Numbered from the stretch's first letter, positions 21,156-29,895 are shown. The stretch: 64,000 nucleotides of DNA from Neisseria subflava (GCF_024205745.1 NZ_CP073117.1:1-64000), one strand, 5' to 3'. Program-made: numbers and translations. The notes: generated by a model not told the origin, from the letters alone.

Positions 21156-22730
21156 CTATTTTCCGGCTACTTCTTCATCTTTTATAAAATCCGATACGCC
21201 ATGAACACAGCGGATTTTGCGTTCTGACAAGGTTGCCTCCAACAAGGCATCGTTTTGCGGCAAGGAATCGCGTTCTGCCTCATTGTGCCAGAGGTGGTAC
21301 GCAATACCGGCAAATTTCAAATTATGGCGTTTCATCCCGTTATGATAGCAACGGGCGACAAATTCGCTGTCTTCCCTACCCCAACCGACAAAGCTATTGT
21401 CAAACCCATTGACGGCAAGCGCATCGCTGCGGAAAAAGCCCATATTGCAGGTTTTGATGCCTTTGTGTTTGCGGTTGCCTTTTCGGCCTGCCAGTTTGGC
21501 CAAACAACGGCAACGCAGGGCAGAAAGCCGTTTTTCTATTCCCGAGCTGAACATAGACAAAGCAGACAAATCGCCTTCGTCTAAAATATCCTGCGTTTTA
21601 TCCTCAGTCAAAATCACGCGGGAGCCCTGTATCAGACGGCCTTTGCGGGCAATCTTCAAATGATCGGAGATAAAAGACGGATCCAAAACCATATCGCCGT
21701 CAATCAACACAATATAATCGCTTTTCGCCTGCGCCAATGCACGGTTGCGTGATTCGGCGGCACGAAAGCCTCTATCCGGCTGCCATGAATGTTTGACCGG
21801 AATACTTGTTCTGCGGCGGATAAAATCAACCACTTCGGCGGTTTCTTGCCTTGAGCCATCATCCGCAACAATAATCTCATCCGGCAGACGGGTTTGCGAT
21901 AAAGCCGATTTCAACACCAGTTCCAAAGCATCGGGGCGGTTGTAAGTGGTGATGATGAGGGAGACGGTTATCGTGCGGTTGCGCTCGTAGAGTTTGACAT
22001 ATTTGTAATACGAACCTTGCGCGTTGGACACCGAAATCGTCAGCCCGTCCGCCCCATAGGCAAAACCGCGTTTGAGTAGGTAATTTTTCACAAACGATAC
22101 GCCGCCATGCAGCAAAGCCTTAAACGGCGAACTGTCTTTCTTGAAGCGGTTTTCTTCCGCATACAGCGAGCTGTACTGCTGCATTTTCTGAATCAGCCCT
22201 TCGGCGTTTTCAAAAGAATAATGTTTCAGACGGCCATCAAGTTGTCTGACTTTGGCTTCCTGAGGCAACACTAAAGACTCATGCACCTGACGGTCGGAAA
22301 AACGGGTAAATCTTCGATGATAAAGGCGCGGAATAATATCCGGATACCAACCGCAGCCTTTAACCAGTCTGCCGTGGTAATGGTTCAGACGGGAAAGCGA
22401 AAAAATATGTTCCTTCTCATTTTCCAAAACGGCCGCACGAATGGATTCAATTAAAGCTTCATCCGCCACTTCATCGCTGTCTATACTGAAAATCCAATCA
22501 TTTTGCGCCAGTCTGGCCGCCAGATTTTTCATCGGGCCAAATCCGATAAAGTCATGCTTGTAATAGCTGACATTCGAAAAGCCCTTGGCAATTTCAAAAG
22601 TACGGTCGGTCGAGCCGTTGTCCAACAGCAGGACTTCGTCAAAGTCTTTCAACGCACTCAAAACTTCTGAAAGATAACGTTCTGAATTTTTTACCAACAT
22701 GGCGGCGGTTGCCGGAATTGTGTGCATCAT
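21156..22730 (-). CDS. Two-domain family 2 glycosyltransferase (WaaE/LgtF-like + second GT2)
   Basis: A 524-residue protein that joins two GT-A folds. Domain 1 (residues about 5-250) resembles WaaE/KdtX/LgtF-type core glycosyltransferases: LLLDNGSTDRT, the metal motif DSD at 84-86, and the acceptor region GCGWYPDIIPRLYHRR. Domain 2 (about 252-510) starts anew with VSLIITTYNRPDALELVL. It has VADDGS, a DGD motif at 343-345 and the C-terminal GWGREDSEF motif seen in chondroitin-synthase-like GT7-type domains. It is probably a cytoplasmic-face enzyme of lipooligosaccharide or capsule-like glycan synthesis that adds two sugars in turn. The substrates are not known. Two uptake sequences are read in frame. 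Confidence 0.75.
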   Translation of the reverse strand: MMHTIPATAAMLVKNSERYLSEVLSALKDFDEVLLLDNGSTDRTFEIAKGFSNVSYYKHDFIGFGPMKNLAARLAQNDWIFSIDSDEVADEALIESIRAAVLENEKEHIFSLSRLNHYHGRLVKGCGWYPDIIPRLYHRRFTRFSDRQVHESLVLPQEAKVRQLDGRLKHYSFENAEGLIQKMQQYSSLYAEENRFKKDSSPFKALLHGGVSFVKNYLLKRGFAYGADGLTISVSNAQGSYYKYVKLYERNRTITVSLIITTYNRPDALELVLKSALSQTRLPDEIIVADDGSRQETAEVVDFIRRRTSIPVKHSWQPDRGFRAAESRNRALAQAKSDYIVLIDGDMVLDPSFISDHLKIARKGRLIQGSRVILTEDKTQDILDEGDLSALSMFSSGIEKRLSALRCRCLAKLAGRKGNRKHKGIKTCNMGFFRSDALAVNGFDNSFVGWGREDSEFVARCYHNGMKRHNLKFAGIAYHLWHNEAERDSLPQNDALLEATLSERKIRCVHGVSDFIKDEEVAGK

Positions 22731-22797
22731 AAAAAAGGCCGTCTGAAAAAGGAAGCTGTATTTTAACCGATATACCGCTACAATATGTCCTCCTTTT

Positions 22798-22809
22798 TTC
22801 AGACGACCT
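22798..22809 (-). repeat. Mucosa-type DUS variant
   Basis: Reads AGGTCGTCTGAA on the minus strand (C to T change in the core), six bases before the dusC start. It faces an AG-DUS at 22736-22748 across a roughly 50-base loop. Confidence 0.6.
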
Positions 22810-22814
22810 GACTC

Positions 22815-23780
22815 ATGCAGCTTATTCTTGCCCCCATGCAGGGGCTGGTGGACGATGTGATGCGCGACCTATTGACGCGTATTGGCGGATTTGACGAATG
22901 CGTCAGCGAATTTGTCCGCATTACGCACACGGTCCACTCACGCACTACTTGGCTTAAATATGTTCCCGAAATCGCCCATGCCAACCGTACGCCGGCCGGC
23001 ACGCCCTGTACTGTCCAGCTTTTGGGCAGCGATGCGGAAAACATGGCCGTCAATGCTTTGAAAGCCGTGCGTTTCGGTGCGGACAAAATCGACCTCAACT
23101 TCGGCTGCCCCGCGCCGACGGTCAATAAACACAAAGGCGGTGCGGTCTTGCTCAAAGAGCCGGACTTGATTTACCACATCGTCCACACCCTGCGCCAACG
23201 CCTGCCACAACACATTCCGCTAACTGCCAAGATGCGGCTCGGTTATGAAGACAAAAGTCTGGCATTGGAATGCGCTTCCGCTATTGAAAACGGCGGCGCA
23301 TGCGCGTTAACCGTCCATGCACGCACCAAAGTCGAAGGCTACGAACCGCCGGCACATTGGGAATGGGTGCGCAAAATCCGCGATGCAGTCAATATTCCCG
23401 TTACCGCCAACGGCGATGTGTTCAGCCTTCAAGACTATCTCGATATTAAAACCGTCAGCGGCTGCGACAGCGTGATGCTCGGGCGCGGCGCGGTTATCCG
23501 TCCCGACTTGGCTCGGCAAATCAAACAATATGAAAACGGCGAAACAGTGAAAGACACCGACTTTGCCGAAGTCTCCTCATGGATAGTCCAATTCTTCGAC
23601 TTGTGCCTTGCCAAAGAAGCCAACAACAAATATCCGGTTGCCCGTTTGAAACAGTGGCTGGGCATGATGAAAAAAGAATTTGAACAGGCTCAGGTATTGT
23701 TTGACCGCATCCGCGCCGTCAAAGAAGCGGATGAAGTGAAACAGATTCTGCTGTCGTTTGAACAAGAGATGCATTCATGA
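22815..23780 (+). CDS. dusC: tRNA-dihydrouridine(16) synthase
   Basis: A 321-residue FMN enzyme that reduces uridine 16 of tRNA to dihydrouridine with NADPH. It starts with MQLILAPMQGLVD. The catalytic cysteine is Cys98 in DLNFGCPAPTVNKHKGGA. VHARTKVEGYEPPAHW and ANGDVFSLQD form the FMN-phosphate region, and VMLGRGAVIRPDL follows. The DusC assignment over DusA/DusB rests on the short N-terminus and the tRNA-binding C-terminal domain of about 80 residues. A mucosa-type DUS lies immediately before the gene. Confidence 0.9.
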   Translation: MQLILAPMQGLVDDVMRDLLTRIGGFDECVSEFVRITHTVHSRTTWLKYVPEIAHANRTPAGTPCTVQLLGSDAENMAVNALKAVRFGADKIDLNFGCPAPTVNKHKGGAVLLKEPDLIYHIVHTLRQRLPQHIPLTAKMRLGYEDKSLALECASAIENGGACALTVHARTKVEGYEPPAHWEWVRKIRDAVNIPVTANGDVFSLQDYLDIKTVSGCDSVMLGRGAVIRPDLARQIKQYENGETVKDTDFAEVSSWIVQFFDLCLAKEANNKYPVARLKQWLGMMKKEFEQAQVLFDRIRAVKEADEVKQILLSFEQEMHS

Positions 23781-23783
23781 TTA

Positions 23784-23815
23784 AAAAAAGGCCGTCTGAA
23801 TTTCAGACGGCCTTT
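23784..23815. terminator. Inverted DUS hairpin between dusC and a lipoprotein gene
   Basis: A perfect DUS pair with almost no loop lies between convergent stops. Likely bidirectional terminator. Confidence 0.65.
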
Positions 23816-23822
23816 GATTTCA

Positions 23823-24548
23823 TCACCTACATACATAATCAGCCAACAGCCTACCCTTTTCCGCACTGGCTGCATTAGCCATGTTTACCTGTCTGGTCTC
23901 AGGGCCATTCTTAGATTTCAGGGCTTCGCCATATTTTCTGGCAAATTCTTTATTGGCACTGGTCACCCTTGACTCGGTAGAATCCAACATGAAGCTGTCT
24001 TGCTCATATTTGCCTTGCGCAGTAATAATCAAGATATTTTCAGGCGCAGGATAATCCGGAAAATCAATATAGTTGGTAACCAGATTGTAGGAAACGCCTT
24101 TGCCGTGTTTCATATCCTGACAGATGCCGTTAGGAGCGGTAAAGACTGCATGGCCGATCCGGCTACGCCCGAAATCGTAAAAATCGATTCTCTTAGCAGC
24201 AGCCAACAGTTTTCTATCGTTGCCGTCATTGATATTTAATGACTTGCCGTTTACCAAAAACAGGGTTGGCAACAAGGGGGTGCCATGATAGGCTTCCAAA
24301 TTATATGCTTCGCCCAACAGCTTGCCCTGACGATACACCATCAAGACAGGCTTTTTCAGACCATTTTCCGGATTACCGGTTTTCTTAAAAGAAATCTCCT
24401 GAAGTACATTGCCAAATTCATAATAAGGCCGCGACTGCACGCCTGTTTTCGCATCCTGCAGAGCGCTCCAGTCACCGCCCGTCGTTTGGGCGCACGCAGT
24501 CATAGCAGCAAACAGAATACCCAATAGTAAAACTTTAGAATGTTTCAT
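23823..24548 (-). CDS. Putative lipoprotein, unknown function
   Basis: A 241-residue protein with a lipoprotein signal; the lipobox MTAC puts the lipidated cysteine at residue 19. The mature part contains KTGVQSRPYYEFGNVLQEIS, GKLLGEAYNLEAYHGTPLLP and a cysteine pair formed by GICQDMKHG and the C-terminal ADYVCR. I do not recognise a domain. Base use is AT-richer than the surrounding housekeeping genes. It is followed by about 155 bases of AT-rich DNA and the dnrN hairpin. Confidence 0.65.
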   Translation of the reverse strand: MKHSKVLLLGILFAAMTACAQTTGGDWSALQDAKTGVQSRPYYEFGNVLQEISFKKTGNPENGLKKPVLMVYRQGKLLGEAYNLEAYHGTPLLPTLFLVNGKSLNINDGNDRKLLAAAKRIDFYDFGRSRIGHAVFTAPNGICQDMKHGKGVSYNLVTNYIDFPDYPAPENILIITAQGKYEQDSFMLDSTESRVTSANKEFARKYGEALKSKNGPETRQVNMANAASAEKGRLLADYVCR

Positions 24549-24662
24549 TCATAAACTCCTTCTTAAGTAAACAAAAGAACGGATGTGTGCCTTTACTGCC
24601 TAATTTTATTTCTTTATTAAAATTTTAGAACTATTGTACTAACTTAGCAAGGGATTAAAGAA

Positions 24663-24690
24663 CAGGCCGTCTGAACATTCAGACGGCCTT
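24663..24690 (-). terminator. Inverted DUS hairpin after dnrN
   Basis: A perfect DUS pair with a 2-base loop lies 16 bases after the dnrN stop. Likely terminator. Confidence 0.65.
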
Positions 24691-24705
24691 GATTAACCGC
24701 AAATT

Positions 24706-25179
24706 TTAAGAAGCCAAAACGCGGGGGAAGAAAATTTCATTTTCCAAGTGGATATGATCTTTCAAATCGTCCACCATCTCTTTGGCCAATGTGTACAAAC
24801 GGGTCCAGCTGCCGCAAGCGCCTTCGGGAAGCTCAAAATTGTTGGTCAACTCTTCCAGACGCGCGATGGCTTGGTCGTGCTCTTCATGCTCGTGCATCAT
24901 CACGCTGATGGGCATTGCCGCGCCACGGCCCACGCCCTGATTAATCATCGGGAACAACATACGCTCCTCTTTCATCATGTGCATCAACAGCTCGTTTTGC
25001 ATATAGGCCAACAAATCGGCCACTTCGGCAGGGAAAGTGTCGGCATGAACCTGCGCCACTTTTTGCGCCAGTGGTACCAACTCTTCAAACTGGGCGCGGT
25101 GAACGTTGTGATAACGTTGCAGGATATGGTCAATCGTAGAATTGAAAGGCGCGGTTTCCCAAAGGGTAAAGTCGGTCAT
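24706..25179 (-). CDS. dnrN: Iron-sulfur cluster repair di-iron protein DnrN (hemerythrin-like)
   Basis: A 157-residue hemerythrin-fold protein of the YtfE/ScdA/DnrN family, which repairs iron-sulfur clusters damaged by nitric oxide or oxidants. Metal ligands are seen in the pattern H-x-x-H early on (ILQRYHNVHRAQFEEL), MHMMKEERMLFP, MMHEHEEHD and DHIHLENEIFFPR. It lacks the N-terminal ScdA domain found in E. coli YtfE, so it is the short form. In pathogenic Neisseria dnrN is repressed by NsrR; I could not place an operator with confidence in the AT-rich 180 bases upstream. Confidence 0.82.
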   Translation of the reverse strand: MTDFTLWETAPFNSTIDHILQRYHNVHRAQFEELVPLAQKVAQVHADTFPAEVADLLAYMQNELLMHMMKEERMLFPMINQGVGRGAAMPISVMMHEHEEHDQAIARLEELTNNFELPEGACGSWTRLYTLAKEMVDDLKDHIHLENEIFFPRVLAS

Positions 25180-25313
25180 GGCTGTGTTCCTTTAAAGATT
25201 TATATTGAATGAATGTTAGGCATAAGGATACACGCAGCAATCAGCTTTGTATAGTTTTTTAATTGTTTAATTAATTGATAATAAAAGTTATTTTCAAATT
25301 TAAAATAACAAAC

Positions 25314-25352
25314 AGGCCGTCTGAAACATAATACCAACGTTTCAGACGGCCT
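25314..25352 (-). terminator. Inverted DUS hairpin after the AEC gene
   Basis: A DUS pair with a 14-base loop lies just after the stop of the minus-strand AEC-family gene. Likely terminator. Confidence 0.6.
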
Positions 25353-25361
25353 GCCCTTTTC

Positions 25362-26294
25362 TTAAATGATCCAACGATATAACGCAATCATTACCGGCAT
25401 AGTTACCACACAAAGCAAGGTTGTCAACCCATAAATCGCACTGGCTTTTTGGGCATTTTTGCCGTAAACAACCGCCATTTGGGTAACTGTCGAGGCGGCA
25501 GGCGAAGTCGTTGCCAAAAAGCTGATTAAAACAACCGTATCCGCATGCGCATCATGATGGGCAAAACCGCAGACTTTGACGGCGAAAAGCAATAATACCG
25601 GAATCAAAATCAGCCTTAAAAAAGCAACAAGATAAAGCCTCGGCGTCCACATAATCGAGCGTAGCGGCAAAGAAGCCAAAAGCATGCCCGCCACCAACAT
25701 GGCAACCGGCCCAATCATGCCGCCTACCGTCGCTAAAGTATTATCGACAATATGCGGCAGCTTGATTTGAAAGGTAAACATCAGCAGCCCGACCAACATG
25801 GATAAGATGTTGATATTGGTGAAAATGGTTTTCCAAGCCACATTGCCTCGGCCGCAAATCAACAGGCGCAGATGCGTCCAAAACAAAAACGTCTGCACCA
25901 TGATAAAACCGCTGGTGTAAATCACCCATTCCGGCCCAAAGACCGACATTACCAAAGGGATAATCAGGTTGCCCGAATTGCTGTACACCGTCGCCGCGTG
26001 TTCGAGCGCATCGAGTTTGAACAAGTGTTTAAACAACCTGCCCAGAACAATCAACACCACATGGAAAAACACCGCCAGCATGACGGAAAGCTTCAACCCT
26101 TCGATAATCTGCGGCGTATTGTCCATCTGAAAAGCGTGAATCATGACGGACGGGCTGATCAGATAAAGCGCGATAACGGAGAGCGTGTAGCTGTTTTCCG
26201 ATTTCAACAGCCCTGCCTTCACCAAGGCCACGCCCATCAAAACAATCAGCGTCAGCTCGGTAATTTTTCCGGCAAGCAGGAAAGAGGTTTCCAT
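25362..26294 (-). CDS. AEC-family transporter (auxin efflux carrier-like permease)
   Basis: A 310-residue inner-membrane protein with about ten membrane segments in the usual two-half AEC layout. The family's conserved stretches are ALYLISPSVMIHAF, TVYSNSGNLIIPLVMSVFGPE with the unwound Asn-Ser-Gly-Asn region, and TTSPAASTVTQMAVVYGKNAQKAS near the C-terminus. Bacterial members move malate, malonate or similar organic acids. The substrate here cannot be told. It is divergent from the OlsB-like gene. Confidence 0.8.
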   Translation of the reverse strand: METSFLLAGKITELTLIVLMGVALVKAGLLKSENSYTLSVIALYLISPSVMIHAFQMDNTPQIIEGLKLSVMLAVFFHVVLIVLGRLFKHLFKLDALEHAATVYSNSGNLIIPLVMSVFGPEWVIYTSGFIMVQTFLFWTHLRLLICGRGNVAWKTIFTNINILSMLVGLLMFTFQIKLPHIVDNTLATVGGMIGPVAMLVAGMLLASLPLRSIMWTPRLYLVAFLRLILIPVLLLFAVKVCGFAHHDAHADTVVLISFLATTSPAASTVTQMAVVYGKNAQKASAIYGLTTLLCVVTMPVMIALYRWII

Positions 26295-26438
26295 AATAAA
26301 AAAAGCAGCAAAAACGTTGATTTTACGCTTCTACCGCTTCGCATGCCAAATTCAGACGGCCTGAAGCCTTTTTCCAACAACCCGATATAATTTGCCCTAC
26401 CGCAAAGCAAATCAATATAAATCTGTCCGTATATCCGC

Positions 26439-26444
26439 TATAAT
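26439..26444 (+). promoter_or_regulatory. -10 box of the OlsB-like gene
   Basis: A perfect TATAAT, 29 bases before the start codon. No clear -35 hexamer. Confidence 0.45.
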
Positions 26445-26472
26445 CAGCCATTTTCTTTAAACAGGAAACATC

Positions 26473-27228
26473 ATGTCCCCCAGCCGTTTCAATCAAACGG
26501 GCCCCAAAATCGGCCTGAGCGTACGCCTTGCAGAAACCCAAGCTGAAATCGAAGCCGCCCAAAGATTGCGCTATCAGGTTTTTGCCCAAGAATTGGGGGC
26601 GGAAATCGAAAGCGATGACGGCCGCGATGTCGATCCTTATGATGAGCATTGCCACCACCTGCTCGCCTTCGACGATGCAACCGGCGAGGTAATCGGCTGC
26701 TACCGCCTGATTACCGAAGAAACCGCAAAAAAAGTTGGCGGCTGGTACAGCGAGCATGAATTCGACCTTGAGCCTTTGAAAGACATCCTGCCGCAAACCG
26801 TCGAACTCGGCCGCGCCTGTACCCACCCGGACTACCGCAACGGCGGCTTGGTCATGCTGTTGTGGACCGGTTTGGTCAAATTCATGAAAGACGAAAACCT
26901 GCGCTTTATGATTGGTTGCGGCAGTATCGAAATGCGCGACGGCGGCAACGATGCGGCCGGCCTGTATCATACCTTGAAAGACAAATACCTCGCTCCGGAA
27001 CAATGGCGCGTCAAACCGCTCAACCCGCTCAAATGGGACAGTATCACGCCGTCTGAAAATCCGTCTGTACCCGCCCTGATCAAAGGCTATCTCAAAGCAG
27101 GCGCGTGGTTCTGCGGCGAACCTTGCGTCGATGAAGCGTTCAACTGCGCGGATGTACTGATCATGATGGACATCAGCCACCTTTCCGACCGCTACTTACA
27201 GCGTTTTGCCCCTAAAACCGATTCATAA
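26473..27228 (+). CDS. OlsB-like GNAT N-acyltransferase
   Basis: A 251-residue acyltransferase of the family that includes OlsB, which joins a 3-hydroxy-fatty acid to the alpha-amino group of ornithine as the first step to ornithine lipids. Typical stretches are QRLRYQVFAQELGAEI, DPYDEHCHHLLAFD, VELGRACTHPDYRNGGLVMLLW (acetyl-CoA/ACP-fold beta strand and P-loop-like turn) and IGCGSIEM. A PlsC-like O-acyltransferase gene follows on the same strand 58 bases later. That is the order expected for an OlsB-OlsA pair. Whether Neisseria makes ornithine lipids is not shown here. The alternative is a related hemolysin-like acyltransferase. Confidence 0.75.
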   Translation: MSPSRFNQTGPKIGLSVRLAETQAEIEAAQRLRYQVFAQELGAEIESDDGRDVDPYDEHCHHLLAFDDATGEVIGCYRLITEETAKKVGGWYSEHEFDLEPLKDILPQTVELGRACTHPDYRNGGLVMLLWTGLVKFMKDENLRFMIGCGSIEMRDGGNDAAGLYHTLKDKYLAPEQWRVKPLNPLKWDSITPSENPSVPALIKGYLKAGAWFCGEPCVDEAFNCADVLIMMDISHLSDRYLQRFAPKTDS

Positions 27229-27231
27229 TAG

Positions 27232-27259
27232 AAGGCCGTCTGAAACTTCAGACGGCCTG
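27232..27259 (+). repeat. Inverted DUS pair between the two acyltransferase genes
   Basis: A DUS pair with a 4-base loop lies between co-directional genes. It could attenuate read-through into the PlsC-like gene. Confidence 0.55.
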
Positions 27260-27286
27260 CCTAATCTTTATAAAAAAACACACACA

Positions 27287-28036
27287 ATGACCGCCAAAAT
27301 CCGTTTTATCTTCCGTCTTCTCTGTATTGCCGGCTGCCTTTTGTACGGCATGGCCGAAATGTTTTTTCTGTTTCCCTTTTACAGCAGCAAACGCAAACTG
27401 CGCGCAATCCAATTATGGTCGCTGCGCGTGCTTGCTTCCTGCGGCATGAAACTGCAAACCTTCGGCACGCCGCCGCAAGAAGATCGCGGTCAGCTGATTA
27501 TCAGCAACCATATTTCATGGTTGGATATTATGGCGGTCAACGGCGCATTCCCCGGCCGTTTCGTGGCTAAAGACGATGTGGCCAAATGGCCGGTGGTCGG
27601 TTATCTCGCCACACAGGCGCAAACGGTTTACGTCTCGCGCAACCGCGGCATCAAAGGCAATTCCGCCAAAATCGCCGGCGTGACCGAAGCACTGAAAAAC
27701 GGCGATACCGTCACCATTTTCCCCGAAGGCACCAGTACCGAAGGCCGTGAAATCCTGCCGTTCAAACCGAGCTTTTTTCAGACGGCCTATGATGCAGGCG
27801 TACCGATTATTCCGGCACTCTGCCGCTATCCGAATCCGGACGGCAGCAGCCCCAATCCGCACACTGCCTACTACGGCGACATCAGCCTCTGGCAATCCAT
27901 CTGCATGGTCATCAGCCAGCCTTCCAGTACGGTCGAGCTGCATTTCCTCGATCCGATTGAAGCGGGAGAAGACCGTTATGCTACCGCGCTTTACGTACAC
28001 TCCCTGTTGAGCGAAAAGCAAAAACAGTTGGGCTGA
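27287..28036 (+). CDS. 1-acyl-sn-glycerol-3-phosphate acyltransferase family protein (PlsC/OlsA/NlaA-like)
   Basis: A 249-residue membrane-bound acyltransferase. The catalytic H-x4-D motif is at residues 75-80 (NHISWLD) and the glycerophosphate-binding FPEGTSTEG at 145-153. A hydrophobic N-terminus anchors it. The ATG at 27287 is chosen; a longer frame begins inside the upstream gene's end and the DUS hairpin. It could make phosphatidic acid (like meningococcal NlaA) or, given the OlsB-like gene next to it, complete ornithine lipids. A DUS is read in frame as FFQTAY near 27775. Confidence 0.85.
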   Translation: MTAKIRFIFRLLCIAGCLLYGMAEMFFLFPFYSSKRKLRAIQLWSLRVLASCGMKLQTFGTPPQEDRGQLIISNHISWLDIMAVNGAFPGRFVAKDDVAKWPVVGYLATQAQTVYVSRNRGIKGNSAKIAGVTEALKNGDTVTIFPEGTSTEGREILPFKPSFFQTAYDAGVPIIPALCRYPNPDGSSPNPHTAYYGDISLWQSICMVISQPSSTVELHFLDPIEAGEDRYATALYVHSLLSEKQKQLG

Positions 28037-28040
28037 TCAA

Positions 28041-28073
28041 AAAAAGGCCGTCTGAATGTTCAGACGGCCTTTT
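28041..28073. terminator. Inverted DUS hairpin between plsC-like gene and gloA
   Basis: A perfect DUS pair between convergent genes with A-run and T-run. Likely bidirectional terminator. Confidence 0.7.
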
Positions 28074-28088
28074 CCATTATCTTATGTC

Positions 28089-28502
28089 TTAAGATGAATA
28101 TTGCACCGAATCGCTACCGCTTTTCTTTTGAATAAATTCAATTTTGTAGCCGTCCGGATCTTCGACAAACGCAATCACGGTCGTACCGTGTTTCATCGGA
28201 CCGGCTTCGCGTACCACTTTACCGCCCATCTCTTTGACACGTTCGCACGCGGCGTAAGCATCATCAACTTCAATCGCGATGTGGCCGTAAGCATCGCCTA
28301 AATCGTAAGATTCGGTATCCCAGTTGTGGGTCAGTTCCAAAACAGTATGGTCCGCCTCATCGCCATAACCGACAAAAGCCAAAGTAAAACGGCCTTCAGG
28401 ATAATCACGGCGGCGCAGCAGTTGCATGTTCAATACGTTTTGATAGAAATCCAAAGAGCGTTCGAGATTGCCGACACGCAGCATAGTATGAAGCAAGCGC
28501 AT
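28089..28502 (-). CDS. gloA: Lactoylglutathione lyase (glyoxalase I)
   Basis: A 137-residue metalloenzyme that converts the hemithioacetal of methylglyoxal and glutathione to S-lactoylglutathione. All four metal ligands are visible: His5, Glu56, His74 and Glu122. The core reads [18 protein letters not shown] and [11 protein letters not shown]. The start at 28502 is the conserved [10 protein letters not shown]; a longer frame from 28535 is ignored. An extended -10 box (TGTTATAAT on the minus strand, TATAAT at 28538-28543) lies upstream. Confidence 0.94.
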   Translation of the reverse strand: MRLLHTMLRVGNLERSLDFYQNVLNMQLLRRRDYPEGRFTLAFVGYGDEADHTVLELTHNWDTESYDLGDAYGHIAIEVDDAYAACERVKEMGGKVVREAGPMKHGTTVIAFVEDPDGYKIEFIQKKSGSDSVQYSS

Positions 28503-28668
28503 GATTTTGTTCCTTTCTGAATTATGTTTGGTCATGAATTATAACACATTGGGCATTTACCCTCCTCTTCTTAGAAAATGCCGATACTTAACCCGTGTAA
28601 AAATGAAGCGTATCCCTATCGACATTTGAATTTAATTTATTAACAAGCACACCGACTGACTAAATTGC

Positions 28669-28674
28669 TATAAT
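28669..28674 (+). promoter_or_regulatory. Extended -10 box before an uncharacterised gene
   Basis: TGCTATAAT, a TGn-extended -10 box, 34 bases before the ATG at 28708. Confidence 0.5.
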
Positions 28675-28707
28675 CGCCACACTTACAACACAACACTTCA
28701 AACCGTC

Positions 28708-29808
28708 ATGAAAACCTTTGTTCTTCCAGATACCCGCCCTTATCCGCAGAGCCCTATCAAAAACTACCTTCTGCTCAATGCCTATCAGCTGGCACACAAC
28801 TCCTCCTCCGCATCACGCAAACTTTCAGCCGGCCAACTGCAAACCGAAATCCGCACCATGCTCAGCCAAAACCATTACATCAACCTTTCATTGGCCATGA
28901 CCATGGCGCCCGATGTCGGCACTTACACCAGCCTGATTCAAAGCGTGGGCGAAGTCCTGAAGGCAGAAAACGATAACGAAGCCCAATGGTTTGCCCTGCC
29001 TGTCGTTTTGGTTGCCGGTTGCAAAAAAGAACAAATCCTACCGCTCACGCTGCCTACCGAATCCCTCTTCGCCTGCCTGCAAAACTACCCCAACCTGCGT
29101 GCCCTCACGCAAAACACGCAATGGCTGCCCTACCTCGTCCAATCTACCGACTTGAGCAGCGTTACCCCGGGCAAGTGGTTCCAAGCCAAGCAAAACGATG
29201 AAGCGGCAGGCGCATTCCTGCAAAAATTCGAATACAAACCATTGACGCTGCCCGAAGGTCAATCCGTCCATGTTGTTTACGCGCTGGGATACGGCAATAA
29301 AGACATTCAGACGGCCTTGGGCCTCAACCTGCAACAGGCGGGCCTGCCATTGATGCAGGTTTGGCAAGAGCATCTCGCCCTCGACGGCGTTACCCTCTTT
29401 ACCAACCCGCTCTCGCCCAATACGCCGCTTGACGCGCTTACCGACGGCAGCCACACCCGCCAACGCATGGCCATGGACGTTTTTGCCACCAACGCCATCC
29501 GCGCCATCCGTATGCAAAGCCCACGTGTCGGCGTTGTCGCCGCAGCGAAAGCGGGCGGCAAGCTCCAGTTCAGCTTCAACGCAACAGATAGCGCGTTTGA
29601 AATCGTTCCGCAGACCTTCACTTGGGAGCTGGCCTCAACCGACAATATCGCCATCGTTCAGCAAAACTTCCTCGACCTGATGGCCGAATGCCGAATCGAG
29701 CACCTCTACCTGTTGCACAACCCATTGGGCGAAAACGAGAACATCCCTACTTATGCCCAAGCGTTGAAACTGGAAGGCCATAATCCTTTCTTCAGCAATG
29801 TAAACTAA
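28708..29808 (+). CDS. Conserved-looking protein of unknown function
   Basis: A 366-residue soluble protein without signal peptide or membrane segments. I do not recognise it. It starts MKTFVLPDTRPYPQSPIKN. It contains VVLVAGCKKEQILPLTLPTE, HVVYALGYGNKDIQTALG and RQRMAMDVFATNAIRAIRMQ. It ends with a hydrophobic helix region, LMAECRIEHLYLLHNPLGEN. An uptake sequence is read in frame as IQTALG (near 29307). Codon use matches the housekeeping genes, so it is probably an old resident gene. The next gene, a tyrosine phosphatase, follows on the same strand after 87 bases. Confidence 0.7.
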   Translation: MKTFVLPDTRPYPQSPIKNYLLLNAYQLAHNSSSASRKLSAGQLQTEIRTMLSQNHYINLSLAMTMAPDVGTYTSLIQSVGEVLKAENDNEAQWFALPVVLVAGCKKEQILPLTLPTESLFACLQNYPNLRALTQNTQWLPYLVQSTDLSSVTPGKWFQAKQNDEAAGAFLQKFEYKPLTLPEGQSVHVVYALGYGNKDIQTALGLNLQQAGLPLMQVWQEHLALDGVTLFTNPLSPNTPLDALTDGSHTRQRMAMDVFATNAIRAIRMQSPRVGVVAAAKAGGKLQFSFNATDSAFEIVPQTFTWELASTDNIAIVQQNFLDLMAECRIEHLYLLHNPLGENENIPTYAQALKLEGHNPFFSNVN

Positions 29809-29895
29809 GTTGAAAATGCAACACGCCAAGGCCGTCTGAAAACGGTTTAGCGTGTTGCATTGATTTTCAAACCTTACCACTCATTTTCGCGCATT

